A stretch of 64,000 nucleotides of DNA, from positions 1 to 64,000 of the forward strand of contig NZ_JACOPF010000006.1 in the NCBI RefSeq assembly GCF_014287475.1, written 5' to 3'. Made by a program: the position numbers and the translations under genes. This DNA comes from Mediterraneibacter hominis (GTDB lineage: Bacteria > Bacillota > Clostridia > Lachnospirales > Lachnospiraceae). Of the stretch, positions 51,507-60,459 are shown piece after piece (the first letter of the stretch is position 1; every line of letters begins with the position of its first letter). The notes under the pieces were generated by a model. That model did no database searches. It was given only the letters and a program-made list of their open reading frames with translations, and was not told the origin of the DNA.

Positions 51507-51535
51507 TGAAACCTTATGAGAGGTTTTGGCGTCTA
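51507..51535 (+). promoter_or_regulatory. ECF-sigma-type promoter (probable autoregulation)
   Basis: TGAAAC (51507-51512), 17 bp, CGTCTA (51530-51535). This matches the TGAAAC / CGTC consensus of B. subtilis SigV/SigW-class ECF factors and lies just upstream of the sigma gene. Confidence 0.65.
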
Positions 51536-51627
51536 ATGTATGTAAAGACAATGCCGGCAAGATAGAGGGGAACATAGATACTATAAGAAATATAGACCTA
51601 CAGAATAAGAAAGGGGGAAATCTGTTA

Positions 51628-52143
51628 TTGAAATTTTTAGTAAAGAAAGCACAGAAGAGAGATGATCAGGCATTTGTAGAACTGATGGAGCTATGTAAAT
51701 CCAGTATGTACAAAGTTGCACGGAGTTATCTGCGTCAGGATGAAGACATTGCAGATGCTATATCGCAGACTATATTGAATTGTTATGATAATATCGCAAA
51801 ATTAAAAAATCCAAAGTACTTTAAAACTTGGCTGACTCGTATTTTGATAAACAATTGTAAGGATATTATAAGGCAGAATCAAAAGGAATATCTTCTGGAA
51901 ATTTTGCCTGAACAAGGGGAAGAATGTATGGAGCTTAAGAATTATGAATTTCAGGAATTAATGAATTCTTTAGATGACAAATACCGTGTTGTACTGCTTC
52001 TCTATTACGGAGAGGGATTCAAAATCAGGGAGATTGCCCAAATCTTGGAAATGGATGAGAATACAGTGAAGACAAGATTGTCCAGAGGAAGGAAAAAATT
52101 AGGACAAGTATATCATTTAGAGGCTGTAGGAGAGAGGAGGTAA
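51628..52143 (+). CDS. ECF-type RNA polymerase sigma factor
   Basis: A 171-aa group IV sigma factor. Region 2 includes MYKVARSYLRQDEDIADAIS, and region 4 ends in a HTH (IREIAQILEMDENTVKTRLS). The start is taken as TTG 51628, with AAGGGGG 10 nt upstream. A longer frame back to 51526 would begin inside the promoter, so it is rejected. The next gene, 4 bp away, is its probable membrane-bound anti-sigma. Confidence 0.87.
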   Translation: MKFLVKKAQKRDDQAFVELMELCKSSMYKVARSYLRQDEDIADAISQTILNCYDNIAKLKNPKYFKTWLTRILINNCKDIIRQNQKEYLLEILPEQGEECMELKNYEFQELMNSLDDKYRVVLLLYYGEGFKIREIAQILEMDENTVKTRLSRGRKKLGQVYHLEAVGERR

Positions 52144-52147
52144 ATAG

Positions 52148-53659
52148 ATGAAAAAGGAATATTCAGACAAAGAGATAAAACAAATTTTGAAAAAAGAGGC
52201 GGAACTTCCAGAGTGCGTGGAAAAGAAAATACAGGCGGCATATCAGGAAATTAGTATGGATTCAAAAGTGACAATGAAGTATTTGAAGACATATAGAATA
52301 AGAAAGATGGCTGTTATTGCCGCTGTTATGGTGGCTGCTGTGGGACTTGCGGGGTTTGCGGCAAATGAATTTTTAAAGGTGAATATAAAAGAAGATACAA
52401 AAAATGCAGAGAAAATACTGTATAATATACAAGTGGATACGCAGAAGGAGGCACATAAAATTAAGGTGACTCCCACATATATGCCGCAGGGATATGTATA
52501 TGGCGACGAGACTTCTGCCTACGGCGGAAAATGGCATAATTATGATACGGACAGCGGAATTACAATTGTACCGGTGAATGCGGCAGAACTCTACTGGGGA
52601 GAGAGAACAGGCAATTCTGTTTACAGAGAATCTTTTGCTAAGTCAGATTATGTAGAAGAGATCGAGATAGACGGACAGAGACAGGATATATTTGTAGAAG
52701 CGAAAGCGCCCTATGTGGATGCAGATAAGAAGATAATCAATATTTTTCTTACGAATGAGGAATACGGATATATGGTTTGGATAAGCAGCGAGACAACACT
52801 AGGAAAGGAAGAACTGCTTAAGGTAGCAAAAGGGCTGCAAATAGAAGTATTAGACGAAACCGAAAGCTACGCGACAGAAGAAGAGATAGAAAAAGAACTC
52901 GCAATGCAAAGGGAAGACAAAGAGACACAGGAGAAAGAAAAAGAGGAAAAAATAAAATATGGAATTCCAATTGAAAATATTTATAAGACAGGGGATGTCA
53001 TCAGAAATCCGTTCCTTACGGAGGACATGGGGGTTCCTGAGGAGAATATAGAGTATATGGTACAGGATATCCAGATAGCAGACAGCTTGGATATGGAGAA
53101 ATATCCTAGCGAAAATTATTGCAGCTATGAGGAAGTTGCGCCATGGGTAAATGAGGACGGTACATTAAAAACACATTTTCGGTATACGTATGCGATGACA
53201 GCAGAAGGACAGACCGAAGAGGAGCCAAGATTAGAGGAAGTATCATCTAAGTATGTCATAGTGAAAATGAAAGTAAAAAACGTTTCCGGCATGAACAATG
53301 AAAGCGTGAATTTAGCACCGGATCTGATTGTAAAGGAAGAAAGAGAAGACGGAGGACTTTCCTGTTATGGACCGACATTTTTCCCTGCAAATGAAGAGTA
53401 TTCCCTACAGTGGGGAAGCGGAGACGGGGCAAGTTTCCCGATTTATATCGACCAGATGTATTATACAGAAGGGATAGAACGAATAAAAAGCAGCCTTTAC
53501 AGGCCACTTGCAGATCAAGAAGAGCTGGAATATACACTCGTGTATGTAGCGGACGCAGATGTGCTGGATTCTATGTACCTGAAATTCTACGTGTCATATG
53601 CAGAAGAAATGCTGAATGGAAATTGGATAACGAATCCGTATGTGAAAGTGACAGAATAA
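52148..53659 (+). CDS. Probable anti-sigma factor with one membrane helix and extracellular domains
   Basis: A 503-aa protein. Residues ~1-50 are a charged cytoplasmic part that could bind the sigma factor; residues ~53-75 are a hydrophobic helix (AVIAAVMVAAVGLAGF). A large outside domain follows: VTPTYMPQGYVYG resembles DUF4367-type domains, then a Glu/Lys-rich linker (~240-265), then a second beta-rich domain with VIVKMKVKNVSG. This is an expected organisation for anti-sigma proteins of ECF pairs in Lachnospiraceae. The signal sensed is unknown. RBS GAGAGGAGG. Confidence 0.75.
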   Translation: MKKEYSDKEIKQILKKEAELPECVEKKIQAAYQEISMDSKVTMKYLKTYRIRKMAVIAAVMVAAVGLAGFAANEFLKVNIKEDTKNAEKILYNIQVDTQKEAHKIKVTPTYMPQGYVYGDETSAYGGKWHNYDTDSGITIVPVNAAELYWGERTGNSVYRESFAKSDYVEEIEIDGQRQDIFVEAKAPYVDADKKIINIFLTNEEYGYMVWISSETTLGKEELLKVAKGLQIEVLDETESYATEEEIEKELAMQREDKETQEKEKEEKIKYGIPIENIYKTGDVIRNPFLTEDMGVPEENIEYMVQDIQIADSLDMEKYPSENYCSYEEVAPWVNEDGTLKTHFRYTYAMTAEGQTEEEPRLEEVSSKYVIVKMKVKNVSGMNNESVNLAPDLIVKEEREDGGLSCYGPTFFPANEEYSLQWGSGDGASFPIYIDQMYYTEGIERIKSSLYRPLADQEELEYTLVYVADADVLDSMYLKFYVSYAEEMLNGNWITNPYVKVTE

Positions 53660-53689
53660 AAAGCAGAAATATCAATAGAAATATAAACG

Positions 53690-53720
53690 ACAGGAGGGGA
53701 GCAAAAGCCCCTCCTGTTTT
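53690..53720 (+). terminator. Terminator after the sigma/anti-sigma operon
   Basis: ACAGGAGGGG (53690-53699) and CCCCTCCTGT (53708-53717) with an 8-nt loop and TTTTG. Confidence 0.88.
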
Positions 53721-53725
53721 GTAAT

Positions 53726-53754
53726 TTGACAAGGATTCTTATGACGTTTATAAT
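53726..53754 (+). promoter_or_regulatory. Consensus promoter of the nucleotidyltransferase-galE operon
   Basis: TTGACA (53726-53731), 17 bp, TATAAT (53749-53754): a perfect sigma-A promoter, only 6 bp after the preceding terminator. Confidence 0.85.
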
Positions 53755-53823
53755 TCTACTGTATGATTGTATAGCTTAAGAGCTGTAAGTTTTGGCATGA
53801 GAATAAGTGTAAGGAGGATTACG

Positions 53824-54744
53824 ATGAAGAAGCCGGTTTTAATCATTATGGCAGCAGGAATGGGGAGCAGATACGGCGGTTTAAAGCAGATTGACCCGAT
53901 TGACAAGGAAGGGCATATTATTATGGACTTTTCCATTTTTGAAGCAAAAAGAGCAGGATTCGAGAAAGTTGTATTTATTATAAAGAAAGAAAATGAAGAG
54001 GATTTTAAAGAAGCAATTGGAAAACGAATTGAAAAGGTGATGGATGTATCTTATGTATACCAGGATCTTTACAGTCTGCCGGAAGGATTTCAAGTGCCGC
54101 AGGGACGAGTGAAGCCCTGGGGTACGGCACATGCTGTATTAAGCGCATACGAGGAAATAGACGGACCCTTTGCGGTAATCAATGCGGATGATTATTATGG
54201 ACAGCATGCTTTTGAGACGATTTATAAATTTCTTACTACCCATGAGGATGATGACAAATACCGCTATACAATGGTAGGCTACCGTTTGAAAAATACAATG
54301 ACAGACAATGGATATGTGGCGCGCGGTATCTGTGAATTAAACGAGAAACAGGAACTTGTAGAGATCAATGAGAGGACTCGGATTGAAAAACGCGCAGACG
54401 GAATCGCTTATTCAGAAGATGACGGAAAAACCTGGGTGCCGGTAGAAGGTAATAAACTGGTATCTCTAAATATGTGGGGCTTTACAAAAAGTATAATGAA
54501 AGAAATAAAAGAAGGATTTCCTGCATTTTTGCAAAAGGGATTGAAAGAGAATCCTCTGAAATGCGAATATTTTCTGCCGTCTGTAGTAAGCGATCTTCTG
54601 GAAAGTGGACGTGCGACAGTGACTGTTTTAGATACAGAAGATAAATGGTACGGTGTAACCTATAAAGAGGACAAGCCGCTGGTGACGGCAGCGCTCCAGG
54701 CATTAAAGGATGAAGGAAAATATCCGCAGAAGCTGTGGGAATAA
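53824..54744 (+). CDS. Sugar nucleotidyltransferase
   Basis: A 306-aa NTP-transferase-family enzyme. The nucleotide loop is IMAAGMGSRYGGLKQIDPI (residues ~6-24), FAVINADDYYG supplies the metal-binding Asp, and WGTAHAVL is the sugar-binding segment. It would make an NDP-sugar (or activate a sugar 1-phosphate) for surface glycans. The nucleotide and sugar cannot be read. ATG 53824 has AAGGAGG. galE is 60 bp downstream. Confidence 0.85.
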   Translation: MKKPVLIIMAAGMGSRYGGLKQIDPIDKEGHIIMDFSIFEAKRAGFEKVVFIIKKENEEDFKEAIGKRIEKVMDVSYVYQDLYSLPEGFQVPQGRVKPWGTAHAVLSAYEEIDGPFAVINADDYYGQHAFETIYKFLTTHEDDDKYRYTMVGYRLKNTMTDNGYVARGICELNEKQELVEINERTRIEKRADGIAYSEDDGKTWVPVEGNKLVSLNMWGFTKSIMKEIKEGFPAFLQKGLKENPLKCEYFLPSVVSDLLESGRATVTVLDTEDKWYGVTYKEDKPLVTAALQALKDEGKYPQKLWE

Positions 54745-54804
54745 AATAACCAAACAATGATGAAAAAAAGGACTTGCCTAAAGACAGAAAAAGGAGGTAG
54801 AAAC

Positions 54805-55824
54805 ATGTCTATTTTAGTAACCGGTGGAGCCGGATTTATTGGAAGCCATACTTGCGTAGAATTGCTGAATGTAGGATATGACACAGTAATTGTAGATAAT
54901 TTATATAATGCATCAAAAAAAGCAATAGAGCGTATAGAAGAAATTACAGGGAAAACAGTGAAATTTTATCAAGTAGATGTCCGCGACGCAGAAGGGTTAG
55001 ATGAAATCTTTGAAAAAGAAGATATAGAAGCAGTCATTCATTTTGCCGGGTTAAAGGCAGTCGGGGAGTCTGTGGCAAAGCCTTTAGAGTATTATGACAA
55101 TAATATAAATGGTACACTGACACTTTGCGATGTAATGAGAAAACACAATGTGAAAAATATTATTTTCAGTTCTTCTGCGACTGTATACGGGGACCCTGCA
55201 TTTATACCCATTACCGAAGAGTGTCCAAAGGGAATCTGTACAAATCCGTATGGATGGACAAAATGGATGTTGGAGCAGATTTTGACAGATCTGCATACAG
55301 CAGATAAAGAATGGAATGTGGTTCTTCTTCGGTATTTTAATCCCATTGGAGCACATAAGAGTGGAAAAATCGGAGAAGATCCGAAAGGAATTCCCAATAA
55401 TCTTATGCCGTATATTTCACAGGTGGCGATCGGAAAATTAAAATGTCTGGGCGTATTTGGAGATGACTATGATACGCCGGACGGAACGGGTGTGCGGGAT
55501 TACATTCATGTGGTAGATTTGGCAGACGGGCATGTCTGTGCGGTTGAAAAATTAAAAGAAAAAACAGGTGTATCTGTTTACAACCTGGGAACCGGAAGAG
55601 GATATTCTGTACTTGATATGGTGAAAGCATTTGAAAGGGCATGTAAAAAAGAGATTCCTTATGAAATCAAAGCACGCCGTCCCGGTGATATTGCAACTTG
55701 TTATTGTGACGCTTCAAAGGCGAAAAAAGAATTGCATTGGGAAGCAAAACGCGGGCTGGAAGAAATGTGTGAAGATTCCTGGAGATGGCAGAGCCAGAAT
55801 CCCAATGGGTACCAGGGGGAATGA
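54805..55824 (+). CDS. galE: UDP-glucose 4-epimerase
   Basis: A 339-aa extended SDR. The NAD loop is [11 protein letters not shown], the catalytic residues lie in SSSATVYG and NPYGWTK (YxxxK), and RYFNPIGAH is the GalE-specific block. It interconverts UDP-glucose and UDP-galactose. Length and motifs agree fully with GalE. ATG 54805 has AAGGAGG. Confidence 0.95.
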   Translation: MSILVTGGAGFIGSHTCVELLNVGYDTVIVDNLYNASKKAIERIEEITGKTVKFYQVDVRDAEGLDEIFEKEDIEAVIHFAGLKAVGESVAKPLEYYDNNINGTLTLCDVMRKHNVKNIIFSSSATVYGDPAFIPITEECPKGICTNPYGWTKWMLEQILTDLHTADKEWNVVLLRYFNPIGAHKSGKIGEDPKGIPNNLMPYISQVAIGKLKCLGVFGDDYDTPDGTGVRDYIHVVDLADGHVCAVEKLKEKTGVSVYNLGTGRGYSVLDMVKAFERACKKEIPYEIKARRPGDIATCYCDASKAKKELHWEAKRGLEEMCEDSWRWQSQNPNGYQGE

Positions 55825-55843
55825 AAAGGAAAGGGTTTTTGTT

Positions 55844-56605
55844 ATGAGCGAACAAAAAGAGACTGTAATAACAGAGAAAAAGAAACAGGTGCTAAGTGAT
55901 TTGCGCAATTCGGAGGAAATATACATGCTGATGTCTGCATGTACGAAAATGCCGTTTGTAGTGTGTGATCCTGAGACGTACGACGATAAGATTTTTCTGT
56001 TTAATGATTTAGAAACGGCAAAAAAATGTGCAGAAAAATACAGAAATGAAAATCAGCCGGTCAATGTAGGGAAAGTGGGAAGGAAGCAGTTACTTCCATT
56101 TTATTCCAGCTTATATACAATGGGGATAAATTGCCTTGTGTTTGAAAATAAGGAAGAGAAAATAACAGCGATCCAGTTGGAAGATCTGGTAAAGCGGGGA
56201 GATATAAACCACCTTCCAGAGGGAAAGGTCTGGGTAGAAAATCCAGGATTACATCTGACATCGCTTTATTTTATGCAGGAAATGCGCAGACATAAGAAGC
56301 CGGAGCTGACAGAAGAAATGAAGGAGCTTCAAGAGGAGATTCTTTCAAATTTCCAGAGAGGGACTTACATTGCGGCAGTACAGGAAGGAAATAAAATCCC
56401 TCTGTTAAAACAACAGGATGGAACGTCATTTCAGCCGATTTTTACGGATGTTATAGAATTTCAGAAATTTAACAGGGAACAGAAGTTTAAATCTGCGGTT
56501 ATAAAAGCAGATAAGCTTCTTAATATTCTTGTACCAGAGGCAAAGGGGGTTGTGATCAATCCTTTTGGAGTAAATTTGCAGCTTCCTATTAAGAGGAAAA
56601 AATAA
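55844..56605 (+). CDS. SseB-family protein
   Basis: A 253-aa cytosolic protein resembling the SseB N-terminal domain family (PFVVCDPETYDDKIFLFND, then a C-terminal part ending GVVINPFGVNLQLPI). The function in Firmicutes is unknown. Its stop overlaps the next start by one base (TAATG), so expression is coupled to the flavodoxin-ferredoxin gene. ATG 55844; the ribosome site GGAAAGGG is weak. Confidence 0.72.
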   Translation: MSEQKETVITEKKKQVLSDLRNSEEIYMLMSACTKMPFVVCDPETYDDKIFLFNDLETAKKCAEKYRNENQPVNVGKVGRKQLLPFYSSLYTMGINCLVFENKEEKITAIQLEDLVKRGDINHLPEGKVWVENPGLHLTSLYFMQEMRRHKKPELTEEMKELQEEILSNFQRGTYIAAVQEGNKIPLLKQQDGTSFQPIFTDVIEFQKFNREQKFKSAVIKADKLLNILVPEAKGVVINPFGVNLQLPIKRKK

Positions 56606-57438
56606 TGATTGTTTTTTATTTTAGTGGAACAGGTAATACTCTCTGGGCGGCAAAAAAAATAGCGAACCGTTTTTGGGGTGAATGTCATGGGATCATGGAA
56701 TATGCGGCGGACAAAGCTATACAGATAGAAGACGATAGGATTGGATTTGTGTTTCCAGTCTATATGAATGATCTCCCCTGGGTTGTAAAAGCATTTTTGC
56801 TGGAGCTGTCATTTAAAAACCCTAAATATATTTTTGCAGTGTTTACATCAAGCAGTGGAAAAAATGGAAAAGCAGCTAAAAATTTAGAGAAGGTTCTTCA
56901 GATGAAGCATACAAAGCTGTCTGCTGTGTTTGATCTGCCAATGCCAGGGAACTGCATTCCCGGGAAAAAGGCAAAAGAGACGGAAAAGCTTAAGAAAGCA
57001 CCTGAAAGATTAGAAGGCATTATAAAAGATATTCAGAAAAACACAAAAAGTGTAAATCAAAAATTTCTTTCAGATAAAAGAAGAGGTATGCAAAAACATT
57101 ATGCGGGCAGCGTGAAACCAAACTTTGTGACTGGTTCTTGGTTTTACAGACAAGGGATGGCCAGCACAGTGATGAAACCATATCCGGATGATAAGAAATG
57201 TACAGGATGTGGAATTTGCGAAAAGATCTGCCCGACGGGTAATATTCAGATAAAAAATGGAAGAGCAGTGCATGGGAATTGCTGTACCGCATGCTATGCA
57301 TGCTATCATTGGTGTCCCAAACAGGCGCATACCGTTTCTATGCCTATTTTAAGAGGAAGAAAGCAGTACCACCATCCAGATGTAGGGTGGCAGGAGATTG
57401 CAAATCAAAAGAAAGAGCAGAAGAGGGAGAAGAGATGA
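56605..57438 (+). CDS. EFR1-type flavodoxin-ferredoxin protein
   Basis: A 277-aa electron-transfer protein. The flavodoxin-like domain begins FYFSGTGNTLWAA, and two 4Fe-4S motifs, CTGCGICEKICP and CCTACYACYHWCP, lie near residues 198 and 228. Such proteins are common in clostridia, with unassigned electron partners. The start overlaps the SseB stop, and its stop overlaps the acetyltransferase start by 4 bp (ATGA). Confidence 0.87.
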   Translation: MIVFYFSGTGNTLWAAKKIANRFWGECHGIMEYAADKAIQIEDDRIGFVFPVYMNDLPWVVKAFLLELSFKNPKYIFAVFTSSSGKNGKAAKNLEKVLQMKHTKLSAVFDLPMPGNCIPGKKAKETEKLKKAPERLEGIIKDIQKNTKSVNQKFLSDKRRGMQKHYAGSVKPNFVTGSWFYRQGMASTVMKPYPDDKKCTGCGICEKICPTGNIQIKNGRAVHGNCCTACYACYHWCPKQAHTVSMPILRGRKQYHHPDVGWQEIANQKKEQKREKR

Positions 57439-58049
57439 CAGAGAAGGAACGAATGCTGGCAGGGAAATTGTATATTGCAGATGATAAAGAGCTGGCGAAG
57501 GATGCGAAACGTTCCAGAAGATTGACAAGACTGTTGAACCATTCTACAGAGGAGGAGAGTAATCTCCGGGTTCGGTTGATAAAGGAACTGTTCCAAAAGA
57601 CAGGAGAGAATATCTGGATAGAACCTCCGTTTCGTTGTGATTATGGGTGCCATATTTCCGTAGGAGAAAATTTTTATGCCAATTATGACTGTATTATTTT
57701 AGATGTGTGTGATGTAGAGATTGGCGATAATGTATTTTTGGCTCCAAGAGTCTGTATCTATACGGCAGGACATCCGATAGATGCAGGTGTGCGTAATACG
57801 CAGCTGGAGTTTGGAAAAAAAGTGAAAATTGGAAACGGTGTATGGATTGGCGGCAATACGGTGGTGAATCCAGGAGTGACGATAGGAGACAACGTAGTGA
57901 TTGGCTCAGGCTCTGTTGTGACGAAAGACATCCCTTCCGGAGTGATAGCGGCAGGAAATCCCTGTAGAGTTATCCGTGAAATCACAGAAGAGGATAGGAA
58001 GTATTGGGAAGAATTGGCAGAAGAATACAGAAGAAATAAGGAAGAATAA
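57435..58049 (+). CDS. Sugar O-acetyltransferase (maltose/galactoside type)
   Basis: A 204-aa left-handed beta-helix acetyltransferase of the LacA/Maa family. The N-terminal TEKERMLAGKLYIADDKEL is the family's cap, the catalytic His is in YTAGHPIDA, and hexapeptide repeats run through IGNGVWIGGNTVVNPGVTIG. It moves acetyl from acetyl-CoA to a sugar hydroxyl. Overlaps the upstream gene by 4 bp. Confidence 0.9.
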   Translation: MTEKERMLAGKLYIADDKELAKDAKRSRRLTRLLNHSTEEESNLRVRLIKELFQKTGENIWIEPPFRCDYGCHISVGENFYANYDCIILDVCDVEIGDNVFLAPRVCIYTAGHPIDAGVRNTQLEFGKKVKIGNGVWIGGNTVVNPGVTIGDNVVIGSGSVVTKDIPSGVIAAGNPCRVIREITEEDRKYWEELAEEYRRNKEE

Positions 58050-58070
58050 GGAACGTAGGAGGAAACGCAA

Positions 58071-58637
58071 GTGGGAATAGCAGAATTATGTATTCTGGCA
58101 GTGGGGTTATCGATGGATGCGTTTGCTGTTTCTGTCTGTAAGGGGCTGGCAATGCCCAAACTGTCAAAAAAGACAATGTTGATAGTAGGGGGCTGGTTTG
58201 GGAGCTTTCAGGCACTCATGCCGCTAGTGGGATATTTTCTCGGATATCAGTTTCGAGACAAAATTACAGCGGTGGATCACTGGATTGCATTTGTACTGTT
58301 GGTGATCATTGGTGCAAATATGGTGCGCGAATCTTTCTCCAGAGACGATGACGGAGAGGAGGCAAATGCGGCGCTGGATATAAAAACAATGTTTGTCCTT
58401 GCTGTGGCGACGAGCATCGATGCACTGGCAATTGGCATTACATTTGCATTCTTGAATGTCCATGTTGGCTGGGCAGTCACCTTTATAGGAGTGACAACTT
58501 TTGTGATCGCGGCAGCAGGCGTAAAAATAGGGAGTCTTTTCGGAACAAGATACAAAGCGAAAGCAGAGCTTGCGGGAGGAATTATTTTAATTGTACTCGG
58601 TGTAAAGATTCTATTAGAACATCTTGGTCTGCTGTAA
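58071..58637 (+). CDS. mntP: Manganese efflux pump MntP
   Basis: A 188-aa, six-helix membrane protein. It has the duplicated MntP repeats with conserved Asp residues, LSMDAFAVSVCKGL and TSIDALAIGITFAF. Starts with GTG after AGGAGG. Exports Mn2+. Neither a yybP-ykoY riboswitch nor its own promoter is visible, since the gap to the acetyltransferase is only 21 bp, so it is in that operon. Confidence 0.9.
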   Translation: MGIAELCILAVGLSMDAFAVSVCKGLAMPKLSKKTMLIVGGWFGSFQALMPLVGYFLGYQFRDKITAVDHWIAFVLLVIIGANMVRESFSRDDDGEEANAALDIKTMFVLAVATSIDALAIGITFAFLNVHVGWAVTFIGVTTFVIAAAGVKIGSLFGTRYKAKAELAGGIILIVLGVKILLEHLGLL

Positions 58638-58654
58638 AAAATAAAATAAGGAAT

Positions 58655-58711
58655 AAAAAGACTTTATATTTGACATAGATATGAATCTAAAGCCAAATGT
58701 AAAGTCTTTTT
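58655..58711. terminator. Bidirectional terminator between mntP and the XRE gene
   Basis: AAAAAGACTTTA (58655-58666) pairs with TAAAGTCTTTTT (58700-58711). T runs occur on both strands. The XRE stop codon is at its edge. Confidence 0.82.
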
Positions 58712-59021
58712 ATTTTGCGGCAATTCCGTGAACAATGACTGCGAGACAATGAAGCTGTTCTGGAGTCAGATGGTTTAAATCTTCCGTAATTTCTGTAATG
58801 AGACTTGGCTGCTGGCAGTTCATATTAAAAAACTGTTCCGGAGTTAGGTTGAAATATTCGCAGATATTAAAAAATACTGCCATAGAAGGAAGTGCCTGCC
58901 GGTTTTCAATATGGTTGATATAGCCAGAATTCTGTCCTAGTGATAAACTCATATCCCGTGCGGATACACCTTTTTGGAGCCGCAATTCAGATAACCTTCT
59001 GGAAAATTCTCTTTCGTACAC
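58710..59021 (-). CDS. XRE-family helix-turn-helix regulator
   Basis: A 103-aa DNA-binding protein. The Cro/C1 HTH covers residues ~5-60 (LRLQKGVSARDMSLSLGQNS then GYINHIENRQALPSMAVFF). The C-terminal ~35 residues (LTPEQLHCLAVIVHG) may dimerise. It starts with GTG after AGAGGTG. It faces the glycan locus, and a perfect palindrome lies between the two genes, so it probably represses that locus and itself. Confidence 0.87.
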   Translation of the reverse strand: MYEREFSRRLSELRLQKGVSARDMSLSLGQNSGYINHIENRQALPSMAVFFNICEYFNLTPEQFFNMNCQQPSLITEITEDLNHLTPEQLHCLAVIVHGIAAK

Positions 59022-59091
59022 ACCATCACCTCTTGTAAGACATTATAAAGCATTAGATATGTAGAAATATGGTATATAAAAGCATATTTTG

Positions 59092-59121
59092 TTGACAATA
59101 TGCTATTATAAAGCATATAAT
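59092..59121 (+). promoter_or_regulatory. Glycan-locus promoter with XRE palindrome between -35 and -10
   Basis: TTGACA (59092-59097), 18 bp, TATAAT (59116-59121). The palindrome ATATGCT-ATTATAA-AGCATAT (59098-59118) fills the spacer. The 12-mer ATTATAAAGCAT (59105-59116) recurs at 59042-59053, nearer the XRE gene. Confidence 0.65.
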
Positions 59122-59194
59122 GTATAAGAATGTGATTTTATATCATATATTATTTTGTTTGAGGAAATACTAAATAGAAAATAAGAAATTTTTA

Positions 59195-59237
59195 GGGGGG
59201 GGGGTAGAACCATAAGAGGCGGTTTTCCTTCCCCCGA
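59195..59237 (+). repeat. Poly-G tract and leader hairpin before the glycan genes
   Basis: Ten consecutive G (59195-59204) lie ~75 nt after the promoter -10 and 50 nt before the first start codon. The G-tract and following AGAACC can pair with GGTTTT...CCCCC (59221-59235). G-runs of this length slip during replication, so the leader may be phase-variable. There is no U-tract. Confidence 0.5.
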
Positions 59238-59253
59238 AGAGGTTTTGGATTCT

Positions 59254-60459
59254 ATGAATAAAAATATACTGATTTTGTCTACAGTCAGCGGCTTTTTAAA
59301 AAAGTTTGAGACAGACGATGTGGAAATTTTAAAAGAACTGGGCTATACGGTGCATTATGCGGCAAATATGAGGGAACAGCATTACCTGTTTGATGAAACG
59401 GCTTTATGCGGGATGGGAGTAGAACCCCATCACATTGATATTGAACGTTCTCCTTATATGATACGGGAAAATAAAAAAGCATTTGGGCAGCTTTTAGATA
59501 TAATCGACACCTTTCAGATCTCCGTGATTCACTGCCATACACCGGTGGGAGGAGTGCTGGGACGCCTGGCAGGAAGATATTTTCAGAACAGAGGGATACA
59601 GGTTCTCTATACGGCACATGGATTCCATTTTTATAAAGGGGCGCCCCTGCTTAATAATACCGTCTATTACCTGGTGGAAAGGCTGCTGGCAAGGTATACG
59701 GACGTGCTGGTTACCATTAATCAGGAGGACTATGACAGGGCAAAAAAATTCCGGCTGAAACAGGGAGGAAGGGTGTATAAAATTCCCGGCGTTGGCCTGG
59801 ACAGAGCGTTTTTTTCTCCATTGTCAGAAGAAGAGAAGAAAAAGAACAGAGAAGAACTGGGGGCGCAGGATAAATTCTTCTTTGTTACGGCTGGAGAGCT
59901 GAATGAAAACAAGAACCAGCATCTGGTTCTGGAAACATTGAAAAAGATGAAAGAGGGAGGAAAAGATATTTCCCATTACCTCTATGGAATCTGCGGAGAC
60001 GGATTTTTTTACAACCGAATGAAGAGGTGGATAGAAGAGATGGGGCTTCATGAAAATGTAAAGCTGTACGGGTATCAAACGGATGTCCGCAAGGTTGTGG
60101 GGAGCGCGGATTGTTTTGTATTTCCGTCCAAGAGAGAGGGACTTGGAATGGCAGCACTGGAAGCCCTTTCTATGGGAATCCCGGTGGTTGCTTCGGATAA
60201 CAGAGGGACCCGGGAATATATGAAGCATAAGAAAAACGGATATGTCTGTCCAAGCCTGGATACAGGCAGCTTTATACAGGGGCTGGAATATATAGAAAAC
60301 CTGGAGGGAACAGAAAAAGAGGAACTGTCTGCCTGGTGCAGGGAGTCTGTAAGAAGATTTTCAAAAGAGAAAACGAGGAGTCAGATGGAAGAAATATATC
60401 GGGGAATAGAAGATGGAGAAAAAGATATCGGTCATCCTGGGTGTGTACAATCCGGATGA
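59254..60459 (+). CDS. Glycosyltransferase family 4
   Basis: A 401-aa GT-B enzyme. The N-terminal domain has LILSTVSGFLKKFE and TAHGFHFYKGAP; the C-terminal domain has the retaining-enzyme EX7E region FPSKREGLGMAALEALSMG and VVASDNRGTREY. It transfers a sugar from an NDP-sugar in glycan or capsule assembly on the cytoplasmic face. ATG 59254; the ribosome site AGAGG is weak. First gene of the export locus. Confidence 0.88.
   Translation: MNKNILILSTVSGFLKKFETDDVEILKELGYTVHYAANMREQHYLFDETALCGMGVEPHHIDIERSPYMIRENKKAFGQLLDIIDTFQISVIHCHTPVGGVLGRLAGRYFQNRGIQVLYTAHGFHFYKGAPLLNNTVYYLVERLLARYTDVLVTINQEDYDRAKKFRLKQGGRVYKIPGVGLDRAFFSPLSEEEKKKNREELGAQDKFFFVTAGELNENKNQHLVLETLKKMKEGGKDISHYLYGICGDGFFYNRMKRWIEEMGLHENVKLYGYQTDVRKVVGSADCFVFPSKREGLGMAALEALSMGIPVVASDNRGTREYMKHKKNGYVCPSLDTGSFIQGLEYIENLEGTEKEELSAWCRESVRRFSKEKTRSQMEEIYRGIEDGEKDIGHPGCVQSG

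Noticed and set aside
51526..51627. N-terminal extension of the sigma factor from TTG 51526
   Set aside because: It would overlap its own ECF promoter and lacks a ribosome site; TTG 51628 has AAGGGGG and gives a family-sized protein.
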